Below are positions 16,851-25,777 of a DNA stretch of 64,000 bases, one piece after another. A model generated the notes under the pieces. It was given only the letters and a program-made list of their open reading frames with translations. It made no database searches and was not told the origin of the DNA. Each line of letters opens with the position of its first letter. Position 1 is the first letter of the stretch. The stretch is from positions 51,449 to 115,448 of the forward strand of contig JBIKIQ010000011.1 of assembly GCA_044361535.1 (NCBI GenBank). Direction: 5' to 3'. Source of the stretch: UBA952 sp044361535 (lineage in GTDB: Bacteria; Bacteroidota; Bacteroidia; Flavobacteriales_D; Crocinitomicaceae). Position numbers and translations under genes: made by a program.

Positions 16851-19592
16851 TTAATCTTTGGGACGTAAATTATTTTTCAAATTCAAACCAAAAATCAGTA
16901 AGCATGACAGAACCAAACCTATTGAACCTATCATTGAATAGGTATTCGATGTGTAATACGTCTGTGGTTCAAACTTCCAATCAATTTTGTGTTTACCAGC
17001 TGGAATGAGTGCACCACGAAGAATGTAGTTGGCTCTAAAAACTTTATCAGTCTTTTTGCCATCAATGTAGCAATTCCAACCTTCTGGATACCAAATTTCA
17101 CTAAACACAGCTGGTAGTGTCGATTTAGATTCTGAAGTATACGCTAAATGATTGGCACCATACTTTGTTAACGTAATTTTATCTGTAGATGATTTTGAAA
17201 ATTTCCCGAATTCTTTGGTTAAAGCACCGGTTTCCTTGGCGTTAACAATAACCGTGTTTTTTGAATTAAACCCTTTCAGTGCTTTCATTTCATCATTTGC
17301 TGTATTCGCAAGTACGTAATCGGATACAAACCAAGCATTTCCGTTAGCTTGTGTGTTTTCAACAGGTTGCTTGCCCTTGTCTAAAATTACATATTTTGTA
17401 TTTAGCATGTTGAGTACCGGAGTGCTATCAATAAATGAAATATTAGCCACAGAGATTGTATCAAAAATCGCTTTTGCTTTTTCTTGACTGTCAATTTTAA
17501 GAGAATCTAATCCTCGAAGTTTTTGCATCTTTGCCTGGCTAACAAGTCTGTTAATGGTTTGAATTTCATTCCCAATGTAAAAATCAATTAACTCTTGGTA
17601 TCTCTTCAATTTTGCCCCGTGATATCCGCCAATACTTTTGTGAAAATAGCTTGTCCCTGTCTCATTGAAAGGATTATTGAAATTGAGAACACGGTAGTCT
17701 GTATTAGAATTTAAGACGCTAAAATTTGCTATCTGTTGTAAAATATTGTCATCTTGAATATGAGAATACAAATGATACTCTTTCATTTTTGATAGCACTT
17801 TCTGGCTTTCAGCATCAAATGACCCAATGGATCTTTTTTCTTTGTTTAATATGTAATTATCTGCATTTTCAGGAGTGTAAGGTGTCTGAGCAACTTGTTT
17901 CTCTTCATAGCTCTCATAACCCATATCGCCTTCTTCATTATTGAGATATCTCTTACAAACACTTATTTGATCACCAAGAATTAAAATAGCTAATACAGCA
18001 ATTATTGCCTTGTGATTAATTTTAAATTTTAGGGTAGCTAACAACAGTAAGCCTGCAGCACCAAAAAACAAAAATGAACGAATAGCATCCGATCTGAAAA
18101 TTGAAATACGCGTTTGAATCAAATCTGATTTTATTCCGTTGATGGCAGAAATCTGTGTTTGATCTTTTGTTGAAGAGATTGCGTCACTGAATTGTTTCAC
18201 CTCTGTGTCTTTGATAAAAGAACCAGAAATTGATGGAGATAGGATCAATAGCATGAAAATAGCGGCAACCCCTAAAAATCCAAATAACCATGTTTTTTGA
18301 TTTCCAAGTAAACCTTCTTTTTTCATCAATTTATCGACAAAAAGCAAAGCTAATGCAGGCGCTATGACTTGCAAAATAACCAAAATCATTTTTGAATCCC
18401 TAAACTTATTGTACATAGGAAATTGATTCAAAAAGAAATCATTAACTGCATTTTCTTTACCCACTAAAAACACAATTAATAGACCCAATGCCAAAAAGGG
18501 CCATTTAAGGGTGTCTTTCACGAAAATTAATCCAAGTATAAATAATCCAACGATTATGGCTCCGAGATAAATAGCGCCACCGCTGAATCGCTGACCACCC
18601 CAATATTGACTACTTTGAGCTACTTGGTCAGCATAATCAGACTCCATATTCTCCATTGCACTTTCATTATTACCAATGTAATCATCCTTTCCACCTTTGG
18701 CATTTGGAATAGCTACCGATAAAAACTCACCTGGACTATAGTTATATTCTAGAATGTAATCTTTGTTTAGTCCTTTCTGAGTGGACACATCTTTTTTCTT
18801 TCCATCTGGTTCAATGGTTAAATCAGTCGCTCCTCGGGTTGTGTATTTACTGTATTCATAAGTTGTCATCAAGTTGCTTGTGGAAGGCATAATAGCAAGT
18901 GCACCACCAATTAGCAAAACTCCACCAACCTTTGCCAATTCAAGGGCTTTTTTCTCAATTAACAAACGAATAGACTCTCCAATAGCAACTATACCCAATA
19001 AAATACTTAAGTAGTATGTGATTTGAAGGTGATTGGCTGTGAGATTCAAGCCAAAAAACAACATAAATATTGCTCCTCCTAGTAATTTGTTTCCTCTAAA
19101 TGCAAGTATCAGTCCGCCTAGAGTAGGTGCGATGTATGCAACCGCAGTCACTTTTGTAATGTGTCCGGCTCCAATGTATAAAACATTGAATGATGAAAAA
19201 CCAAAGGCAATTGCTCCTAAAATACTAAGCCATGGGTTTATTCTTAGGCAAAGTCCCAAGATATAAAATCCTAACATTGAGATGAATAATATTCCAATTG
19301 GTGTGGGTAGATTCAGAGTAATCAAGTTGTGTATCCACTTTAGAACGTTTGATGGATGGTCAATGGAAATCTGATAAGCGGGCATTCCTCCAAACATGGA
19401 ATTTGTCCACATTGCTTCTCCTTCATTCATCATGCGATAATCATCGATTTCTTTCGCCATTCCACGATATTGCTTAACATCACCTTGTCTCAAGGAATAT
19501 CCATTAAACAGAGGGCTAAAATATACCGATGAAAGACCTATAAATAGAACAACAGCGATAATATGCGGTAATAATTTTTTGAGAATCTGCAT
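16851..19592 (-). CDS. YfhO family membrane protein
   Basis: A 913-residue protein starting at the ATG at 19592 (MQILKKLLPHIIAVV); an upstream in-frame GTG is less likely. It has about 12 membrane helices and a soluble insert at about 540-830, then a closing helix near 885-905. The long first loop contains RQGDVKQYRGMAKEIDDYR, with the acidic-basic pattern of GT-C-type and YfhO proteins. YfhO members are linked to glycosylation of lipoteichoic acid in Firmicutes; in Bacteroidota they are common but uncharacterised. It leads the five-gene glycan operon, so transfer of sugars on the outer face of the membrane is plausible. Confidence 0.85.
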   Translation of the reverse strand: MQILKKLLPHIIAVVLFIGLSSVYFSPLFNGYSLRQGDVKQYRGMAKEIDDYRMMNEGEAMWTNSMFGGMPAYQISIDHPSNVLKWIHNLITLNLPTPIGILFISMLGFYILGLCLRINPWLSILGAIAFGFSSFNVLYIGAGHITKVTAVAYIAPTLGGLILAFRGNKLLGGAIFMLFFGLNLTANHLQITYYLSILLGIVAIGESIRLLIEKKALELAKVGGVLLIGGALAIMPSTSNLMTTYEYSKYTTRGATDLTIEPDGKKKDVSTQKGLNKDYILEYNYSPGEFLSVAIPNAKGGKDDYIGNNESAMENMESDYADQVAQSSQYWGGQRFSGGAIYLGAIIVGLFILGLIFVKDTLKWPFLALGLLIVFLVGKENAVNDFFLNQFPMYNKFRDSKMILVILQVIAPALALLFVDKLMKKEGLLGNQKTWLFGFLGVAAIFMLLILSPSISGSFIKDTEVKQFSDAISSTKDQTQISAINGIKSDLIQTRISIFRSDAIRSFLFFGAAGLLLLATLKFKINHKAIIAVLAILILGDQISVCKRYLNNEEGDMGYESYEEKQVAQTPYTPENADNYILNKEKRSIGSFDAESQKVLSKMKEYHLYSHIQDDNILQQIANFSVLNSNTDYRVLNFNNPFNETGTSYFHKSIGGYHGAKLKRYQELIDFYIGNEIQTINRLVSQAKMQKLRGLDSLKIDSQEKAKAIFDTISVANISFIDSTPVLNMLNTKYVILDKGKQPVENTQANGNAWFVSDYVLANTANDEMKALKGFNSKNTVIVNAKETGALTKEFGKFSKSSTDKITLTKYGANHLAYTSESKSTLPAVFSEIWYPEGWNCYIDGKKTDKVFRANYILRGALIPAGKHKIDWKFEPQTYYTSNTYSMIGSIGLVLSCLLIFGLNLKNNLRPKD

Positions 19593-19761
19593 AAAATAAG
19601 TCACTAATCTTTGGCTGTGAAATTAGCAAGAATATTCGATAGTTATTCGATTTTTAAGGAATTAATTGAATTTTAATAGCATACTGTTAATTACTTTTTA
19701 AGACTGGGAATATCAAAATAGTAAAATGCATTAGATTTACTTAAATTTTAAAATTAATTCT

Positions 19762-22221
19762 ATGAAACACGCATTAGTTATTATTTTCTCTCTCTCTACT
19801 GTTTTTAGTTTTTCTCAGCTCACCCAAACCGTTCGTGGTAAGATTTACGATGCCGAAACAAATTATCCTTTGTCAGGAGTTAGAGTTCAGGTAATAACCG
19901 ATGATACGAATGAGCGTTTTATTGGTGGAACAGATGCAAATGGGGAATTTACCATCAAGAAAATTCCGGTGGGTAAACATAAATTAATTTCAAAACTTAG
20001 TTCTTATGAACAAAGTACCGTTTTTATTGAAGTTAATTCGGGTAAAGAATTAGTGTTGAATATTCCTTTAATGGAAATGATTGTTACGAAAGAAGAAATC
20101 GTTGTTACAGCGCGAAAAAAAGGCGAAGTTTTGAACGAAATGGCTGTTTTATCTTCACAACAATTCAGTGTGGAAGAAACTAATCGTTATCCTGGGTCAC
20201 GAATGGATCCAGCAAGGATGGCTTCAAATTTTGCAGGTGTTCAAGGTTCTGATGATTCCAGAAATGATATTGTTGTTCGTGGAAATTCGCCCTTAGGTGT
20301 TGTTTATAGAGTGGAGGGGATAGATATTCCAAATCCATCACATTTTGCCGTTTCAGGAAGCACAGGCGGACCAGTATCTGTATTAAACAATAAAATTTTA
20401 GGGAATTCAGACTTCTTTATGAGTGCTTTTCCTGCTGAATATGGAAATAGTACCTCTGGTGTTTTTGATCTTAAACTCCGAAATGGAAATAATAATCAAC
20501 ATGAATTTACTGGCCAATTTGGTTTATTTGGTACAGAGGTGTTAGCTGAAGGTCCAATGGGTAAGAATGGAAACGCCAGTTATTTGGTGATGGGCAGATA
20601 CTCGAGCCTTGCACTTTTCCAGAAATTAGGTGTGACAATCGGAACGGATGCTGTACCTGTGTATGGTGATGGAGCGTTTAAATTTAATTGGAAATTGAAA
20701 AAAGGTGGTCAGCTTTCTTGGTGGGGAATGGGTGGAAAAAGTAACATTGATTTATTGATTTCTGAACAAAAGGAATATTCCAAAGAGTTTTATGGAGAAG
20801 GAGACCGCGATCAATTTTTTGGAACAAGTATGTACGTTTCGGGCTTGAGTTACAAGAAATCGCTAAATGAGAAAACGTATTTAACTGCCACGCTAGCAGG
20901 TTCACTTGAAGAACAACATGCTCGCCACATGTACTTACACAGGAGTTTAGAGGTGGCGGGTGCTGATACCACAATTAAGGTTGATAGTTCGTTTAATATG
21001 CTTGGTTTTGATTTCAAAACAATGAAATTATCCGGTTATACTGCAATAAATCACAAAATAAATAAGCAGCATCTCATAAAAGCAGGTGTAAATTTTGATG
21101 TGCTTTCTTTCAACTATATGGATTCTGTATTAACTAATTTAGATGATCGAAATAGTTGGGCTACTCGATGGAATTACTCAGGAATGGCCTTGCTTATTCA
21201 ACCATTTGCACAGTGGAAGTGGAAAATCACAGATAAAATGGATTTAACAGCCGGTATACATGCTCAATATTTCTCGTTAAGCAATAGTTTAAGTCCTGCA
21301 GAGCCAAGAGTTGGATGGAAATATCGAATGAAAGGAGATCAATCTATTTTTGCAGGTGCCGGCCTTCATAGCCAAACTCAACCGTATTACACGTATGCGT
21401 ATGATCCTGATAATGATGGTAATGCGCACAATTTAAACATGGATTTTTCAAGAAGTCTTCATTCCGGAATAGGGTATGAAAAATCTTTTGGTCCAGGTTT
21501 GAATTTTAAAACAGAAGCCTACTATCAATATTTGTATAATTTGCCAATAAATACAATGAGTAATTCTTTTTCACTTGTAAATGCCGGAGGTGGATTTTCA
21601 CGAGTTTTTCCGAATGACACACTTGTAAACAGCGGTAAAGGAATTAATTATGGTTTAGAATTTACGTTGCAAAAGTACTTTAGTAAGAGCTTTTTCTTTA
21701 TGGTCTCTGCAAGTGTTTACGATTCAAAATACTTAGCAAGTGATGGTATCTGGCGCAACACTTCGTACAAAGGATCAAATATTTCAAATAATATTGACTT
21801 ATCTTATGTATGGAATGTTCTTGCTGGAAAAGAATTTAAAATTGGTAAAAAGCAAGTAATAGGTGTAGGTACAAAAATTACAAGAGCAGGAGGAAGACGA
21901 TATGGACTTGTCGATATTGCCCAAACAGAGGCTTCAAAAGAAATTATTTTTAAGGATAGCCTTTTCAATGAAAATACATTTAGAGATTATTTTAGAGTTG
22001 ATTTGAAAATAAGTTGGAGAATGAACACGCAGAAACTTACGCATGAATTTGGGTTAGACTTGGTGAATTTATTGAATACCAGAAATTTGTTGAGTTTAGC
22101 TTATGCGCCTAAATTGGATCCAAACGATACAAGCGAGCCAATTGCTGAAAAGGCTCAACTTGGTCGGTTACCTATATTTTATTATAAAATTGATTTTAAG
22201 CTAGCTGGAAAAAAAGACTAA
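19762..22221 (+). CDS. TonB-dependent outer-membrane receptor with carboxypeptidase-like regulatory domain
   Basis: An 819-residue protein. The signal peptide ends near residue 19 (FSFSQ). Residues 24-105 form the CarboxypepD_reg domain (TVRGKIYDAETNYPLSGVR). A plug domain lies at about 140-235 (DDSRNDIVVRGNSPLGVVYRV), and the remaining 580 residues form the barrel, with aromatic strand ends. It takes up an unknown ligand using TonB energy. No SusD partner follows, so it is not a classical glycan-uptake pair. It is a single plus-strand gene; its stop interleaves with the convergent gene's stop in a 4-base CTAA overlap. Confidence 0.9.
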   Translation: MKHALVIIFSLSTVFSFSQLTQTVRGKIYDAETNYPLSGVRVQVITDDTNERFIGGTDANGEFTIKKIPVGKHKLISKLSSYEQSTVFIEVNSGKELVLNIPLMEMIVTKEEIVVTARKKGEVLNEMAVLSSQQFSVEETNRYPGSRMDPARMASNFAGVQGSDDSRNDIVVRGNSPLGVVYRVEGIDIPNPSHFAVSGSTGGPVSVLNNKILGNSDFFMSAFPAEYGNSTSGVFDLKLRNGNNNQHEFTGQFGLFGTEVLAEGPMGKNGNASYLVMGRYSSLALFQKLGVTIGTDAVPVYGDGAFKFNWKLKKGGQLSWWGMGGKSNIDLLISEQKEYSKEFYGEGDRDQFFGTSMYVSGLSYKKSLNEKTYLTATLAGSLEEQHARHMYLHRSLEVAGADTTIKVDSSFNMLGFDFKTMKLSGYTAINHKINKQHLIKAGVNFDVLSFNYMDSVLTNLDDRNSWATRWNYSGMALLIQPFAQWKWKITDKMDLTAGIHAQYFSLSNSLSPAEPRVGWKYRMKGDQSIFAGAGLHSQTQPYYTYAYDPDNDGNAHNLNMDFSRSLHSGIGYEKSFGPGLNFKTEAYYQYLYNLPINTMSNSFSLVNAGGGFSRVFPNDTLVNSGKGINYGLEFTLQKYFSKSFFFMVSASVYDSKYLASDGIWRNTSYKGSNISNNIDLSYVWNVLAGKEFKIGKKQVIGVGTKITRAGGRRYGLVDIAQTEASKEIIFKDSLFNENTFRDYFRVDLKISWRMNTQKLTHEFGLDLVNLLNTRNLLSLAYAPKLDPNDTSEPIAEKAQLGRLPIFYYKIDFKLAGKKD

Positions 22222-23129
22222 TCCCAGGCAGGGCAACTATCACATGAGTTTGTTGGGCGTATGTAAAACAATGCGCCCAATACAACATTTCCCTCAAAAT
22301 ATCCAAAAGTTTGTTTAGCAAGTGCACTGTATTCATTAGCCCTTGTTCGAACATTCATTTGTCTCATTAAACCTGTGGCAACATTCGTTTGGAGAAATAC
22401 GTATTTAAAAAATTCAAAACGCATACCAGCATGACCAGAAATTCCTACACCGGAAAGCGATACGGTTGCCACATCTTTTTTTCCTCCAAACGTAAAGTCA
22501 TTAAAAGATAGTAAGGTTCCACCTGAAACACCAAGAAGATAGCTTAGCGTGAAATTGTCACTTCTATTTCTAATTATATTTCGAACTTTTGTTAACTCTA
22601 AACGAATGTAATTCATGCCATTTGAATTTTCATAGTGAAAGTCTTCTTCGTTTGTAACTACACGCTTGTCATACAAGTTTCCTGACCAATTTGGATCGAT
22701 TCCACTATTTATCCTTCCATTCAATAAATATTCAGGACCATGAACCATAACGTATTTAAGATGATCATATCCAACCGATATATTCCAGTAGTTTTTAAAG
22801 TTGTAACCCGCACGAAAATTAAATTGAGGCACTGTGAAAGTAGTGGGATTTAAATATTCGCCAATCTTTGTTGAAGGTCTATCCGTTGCTTTTACTCCTT
22901 TTAATGTAAAATCGTAACCGGCACCTATAAAATTAATTGTGCTGCGTGTATAAGCAGATCGATTATACCCCCAATAGACAAATCCCGTTCCTTTTGCCAT
23001 TGAATTTTTGGGTTTTTGACGTTTGCCAGATGAAGTTAAACCATCAACAAATGAAGAGTGAATTTGAGCATTGTAAAAAGTCAAACTCGAAATAACGTAA
23101 AAAAATAAAACAGCAACTATTTTTTTCAT
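22218..23129 (-). CDS. Conserved Bacteroidota outer-membrane beta-barrel protein
   Basis: A 303-residue protein with a signal peptide (residues 1-21, ending YNAQ) and regular short amphipathic strands. Notable segments are GFVYWGYNRSAYT, NFIGAGYDFTL, VKATDRPS and FNFRAGYNFKNYWNISVGYDH. This pattern recurs in a conserved but uncharacterised group of Bacteroidota outer-membrane proteins. The tail is unusual: SCDSCPAWD at the very end, with two cysteines. Its start overlaps the stop of the upstream lipoprotein gene by 4 bases, so the two are coupled. Function unknown. Confidence 0.7.
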   Translation of the reverse strand: MKKIVAVLFFYVISSLTFYNAQIHSSFVDGLTSSGKRQKPKNSMAKGTGFVYWGYNRSAYTRSTINFIGAGYDFTLKGVKATDRPSTKIGEYLNPTTFTVPQFNFRAGYNFKNYWNISVGYDHLKYVMVHGPEYLLNGRINSGIDPNWSGNLYDKRVVTNEEDFHYENSNGMNYIRLELTKVRNIIRNRSDNFTLSYLLGVSGGTLLSFNDFTFGGKKDVATVSLSGVGISGHAGMRFEFFKYVFLQTNVATGLMRQMNVRTRANEYSALAKQTFGYFEGNVVLGALFYIRPTNSCDSCPAWD

Positions 23130-23827
23130 CGACTAATATATTGAATCCATTCCTTTTGAGAAATAACCTTTTCTAATTTGAAATGAGCGACCTTGTTTTT
23201 TGAATAAAATTCGATGAGGCCAAAACCTTCGGCAAAAATAGATTCACCTGTTGTACTAATGGATTGTTCTTTTTTGGTGAAAATATTTATCATGGTAAGC
23301 CTACGGAAATCCTCAAAAACAATTGCTTTTCTTTTTTCCTCCTCTAAAACTTGATATTCAATATTTTCCTTGATCACTTTTCTTTTTAGTTCATCCAAGA
23401 TTACAGTAGAATCTATGTGCCCAGGATATTTGGATGCAAACCATGTTTGTTCTTTGCTGTTTCTAGGGAATAGTTTATTTTTAAGTAATATGGAGGAAGT
23501 TTTATGATTTTTTCTATCTACAATCATATGATCCATGATAAGCAAAGAATCGTAATTATAATTTAATGCCTCAATTATTCTGCCATTAGAGGCATATTTT
23601 TCTACCACAACATGATGTCCTTTTTGATCCTTAATTGCATAAATCCGATGAAATTCTTCGTCCAATCCATTTGCGATATTTCGATAACAATAGATTCGTG
23701 GGGTACTATCATACGGATAAAAATAATTGACGTATGGATGTTTAGATTTAGCAGAAGCTCCTGAATTGCTTTTGGGCTTACAGGAGATAAAAAGCAGCAT
23801 TAGGATAAAAAGAAACACAAACTTCAT
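23126..23827 (-). CDS. Lipoprotein of unknown function
   Basis: A 233-residue lipoprotein. The hydrophobic signal at residues 3-14 ends in lipobox FISC with Cys16. The mature part has an MORN/beta-hairpin-like feel (VVVEKYASNGRIIEALNYNYD), as in antitoxin-like or toxin-immunity repeats, but no firm family. It overlaps rluB upstream and the barrel gene downstream by 4 bases each (ATGA), so the three are translationally coupled. A lipoprotein and a barrel in this arrangement suggests an outer-membrane pair, which is inference. Confidence 0.65.
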   Translation of the reverse strand: MKFVFLFILMLLFISCKPKSNSGASAKSKHPYVNYFYPYDSTPRIYCYRNIANGLDEEFHRIYAIKDQKGHHVVVEKYASNGRIIEALNYNYDSLLIMDHMIVDRKNHKTSSILLKNKLFPRNSKEQTWFASKYPGHIDSTVILDELKRKVIKENIEYQVLEEEKRKAIVFEDFRRLTMINIFTKKEQSISTTGESIFAEGFGLIEFYSKNKVAHFKLEKVISQKEWIQYISR

Positions 23828-24723
23828 GAAGTCATTTTTAGAAAGGCAACTTCTTGTTCTGTTAGATGGCGAAACATTCCACGAGGTAGGTCTTTTTTTG
23901 TCAAACTTGCAAATTGAACTCGATCCAATCTAACAACCTTATATCCCAAGGCCTCAAATAGTCTTCTCACTACTCTGTTCTTCCCTGAATGAAGTTCTAC
24001 TCCGGCCTCGTGATCTGTCCCTCCATCAACGTAATTTGCTTTGTCGCAATACGTTTTCCCATCTTCCAAAACTATTCCGCTTAATAATTTTTCTAAATCT
24101 TCTTTCTTAATAGGTTTGTCAGTTTCAACATGGTAGATTTTACGGGCTTGATAACGCGGATGAGTTAATTTTTTTGCCATATCACCATCATTTGTGAATA
24201 ATAACAATCCAGTTGTTTCTCGATCTAATCGACCAACAGGATAAATTCGCTCGCGACAGGCCTTTTTCACAAGAGTCATCACAGTTTTTCTTCCTCTTGG
24301 GTCGTCCATGGTAGTAATAAATCCTTTCGGTTTATTTAGCAAAACATATCGTTTTTTTTCAGCGTTTATTGTCTCACCATCGTATTGAACTACATCACCC
24401 GGTTTGATTTTATATCCAAGTTCAGTTATAACCTCTCCATTTACCGTAACAACACCAGTCTGCAGTAAAACATCTGCTTCTCGTCTTGAACAAACTCCTG
24501 CATTTGAAAGATACTTGTTTAATCGAATTTCATCTTCATTGAATGTAGGAAGAGGATCTCCCTTCTTTACACGCTGTTTAAACTCAATATATTTACGTTT
24601 ATCTCGAGCACTTACTCCTGTTTCCGCATCTTTTTTCGGCTTAGATTTTTCAGGTGATGACTTGGAAACTGCTTTATTTCCTGTATTTGGTCTTTTGCCT
24701 TCCGGTTTGTTTTTTTTAATCAT
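23824..24723 (-). CDS. 23S rRNA pseudouridine synthase, RluB/RsuA family
   Basis: A 299-residue enzyme. About 60 basic, low-complexity residues (KSSPEKSKPKKDAE) precede the S4 RNA-binding domain at 65-110 (IRLNKYLSNAGVCSRREAD). The catalytic domain has KPKGFITTMDDPRGRKTV and catalytic Asp167 in VGRLDRETTGLLLFTNDG. The ending VVRRLFEALGYKVVRLDRV is diagnostic of the RsuA/RluB/E/F group, and the long S4 version with a basic tail fits RluB of this phylum. The exact target base cannot be told from sequence. It is coupled by a 4-base overlap to the downstream lipoprotein. Confidence 0.92.
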   Translation of the reverse strand: MIKKNKPEGKRPNTGNKAVSKSSPEKSKPKKDAETGVSARDKRKYIEFKQRVKKGDPLPTFNEDEIRLNKYLSNAGVCSRREADVLLQTGVVTVNGEVITELGYKIKPGDVVQYDGETINAEKKRYVLLNKPKGFITTMDDPRGRKTVMTLVKKACRERIYPVGRLDRETTGLLLFTNDGDMAKKLTHPRYQARKIYHVETDKPIKKEDLEKLLSGIVLEDGKTYCDKANYVDGGTDHEAGVELHSGKNRVVRRLFEALGYKVVRLDRVQFASLTKKDLPRGMFRHLTEQEVAFLKMTS

Positions 24724-24745
24724 GGCTTTTGATGTCGATTATTAA

Positions 24746-25291
24746 TTATAAGAAGTAACCGTTAATAATCGCGATTTCTGTTAAAATGTCGTTTTCGATA
24801 TAAAATAGGATTCTGTATTCTGAAAAATCTTCAAAGTTTATCTCTTTTTGGTTGTAACGTTTATCAATGTCAAAAACTAATTTAGTCGTGGAGTACGTCC
24901 ATGTTTCATCGTCATATGCTCTGTGCATTTGATAACTGTAGAAATTCTTATAAAGAGCTAAAAGTTCAGATTTAGACATTCCAATTTTAGCTCCTTCCTT
25001 GGTTTTAAATTTCGGGTCTTTAGTAGATATTTTCTGTAATACCATCGATTTTACTTTATCAACCTCAGTCTCTTGAAAGGTTATTTCGTAGGCATTACCT
25101 TTAATGGTTGTTTCAAACTTTGCCTCAATTTCATCAACTGGAATCTCAAAAGTTCTCCCACTCAATTTTTCAACATCCTTCAAACTTGTTCCTAGAATTA
25201 AGTCACCTAATTTTTCATAACTTATATCAAATTGACAAAAACTGAAAAAAGTAAAACTAACAGCCAAAAAAGTAAAAAGTAATCGAGACAT
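24746..25291 (-). CDS. Secreted hypothetical protein
   Basis: A 181-residue protein from the ATG at 25291, which begins a good signal peptide (MSRLLFTFLAVSFTFFSFCQ). The mature part repeats a pattern of short acidic loops and strands (ISYEKLGDLILGTSLKDVEKLS; GAKIGMSKSELLALYKNF), the latter recalling a domain seen in small secreted Bacteroidota proteins. No catalytic residues identified. It has its own promoter, which overlaps the 3' end of the YraN gene. rluB begins 22 bases after its stop. Confidence 0.6.
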   Translation of the reverse strand: MSRLLFTFLAVSFTFFSFCQFDISYEKLGDLILGTSLKDVEKLSGRTFEIPVDEIEAKFETTIKGNAYEITFQETEVDKVKSMVLQKISTKDPKFKTKEGAKIGMSKSELLALYKNFYSYQMHRAYDDETWTYSTTKLVFDIDKRYNQKEINFEDFSEYRILFYIENDILTEIAIINGYFL

Positions 25292-25314
25292 TTTAAATTG
25301 GTTTAAAAGATTTA

Positions 25315-25344
25315 CAAAGATAGCCAAAAGACTTGATTTACCAA
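25315..25344 (-). promoter_or_regulatory. Bacteroidota-type promoter for the 24746-25291 gene
   Basis: On the minus strand, TTG (25344-25342) and TATCTTTG (25322-25315) are separated by 19 bases, an exact fit to the phylum consensus. The -7 box ends 23 bases before the ATG at 25291. The -33 element lies inside the last codons of the YraN gene. Confidence 0.7.
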
Positions 25345-25697
25345 TGTGGATAAAACGCGCTTTCCAAATGGGTTATTTCTGACCTGAAAGAATTGTGAAT
25401 GATTGAGATTATATCAAATCGCGTTTCTAAGTCAATTTTATTTTTTTGAACATACTGATTGGCAACTTGGATTATTTGCCTTTGTTTTCCGCGTGTGACA
25501 GCCTGCCAAGGCTCTCCGATTTCAGCAGTTTGCCTTGTTTTTACCTCAATAATAACTAATTGATTATCCTTTTTTGCAATAATATCTATCTCGCTTTTTT
25601 TAAAGCGATAATTTCTATCGATAATTTCGAAATCTTTTTTTATGAGATAATCGCAAGCGAGTTGCTCTCCAAAAGATCCAAGTTCGGTGTTGTTCAT
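25338..25697 (-). CDS. YraN family (UPF0102) nuclease-like protein
   Basis: A 119-residue protein from the ATG at 25697. GSFGEQLACDYLIKKDFEI, then RFKKSEIDIIAKKD and LVIIEVKTRQ give the PD-(D/E)XK core: a Glu in GEQ, Asp in EIDII and Glu-x-Lys in EVKTR. YraN proteins are Holliday-junction-resolvase-like in fold; a cellular role is not established. It is divergent from the transsulfuration gene, with 80 bases between the starts. Confidence 0.9.
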   Translation of the reverse strand: MNNTELGSFGEQLACDYLIKKDFEIIDRNYRFKKSEIDIIAKKDNQLVIIEVKTRQTAEIGEPWQAVTRGKQRQIIQVANQYVQKNKIDLETRFDIISIIHNSFRSEITHLESAFYPHW

Positions 25698-25777
25698 TCT
25701 CAAATTTTATATTGAATTTACGAATTATTTTTGTCGCTTCAACCAAAAGAAATTTTAATTTTACCAAAAATTATCAG

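Noticed and set aside
25698..25777. SAM or other riboswitch before the transsulfuration gene
   Set aside because: The leader is only about 80 bases, has no stable paired elements by eye, and no terminator hairpin.
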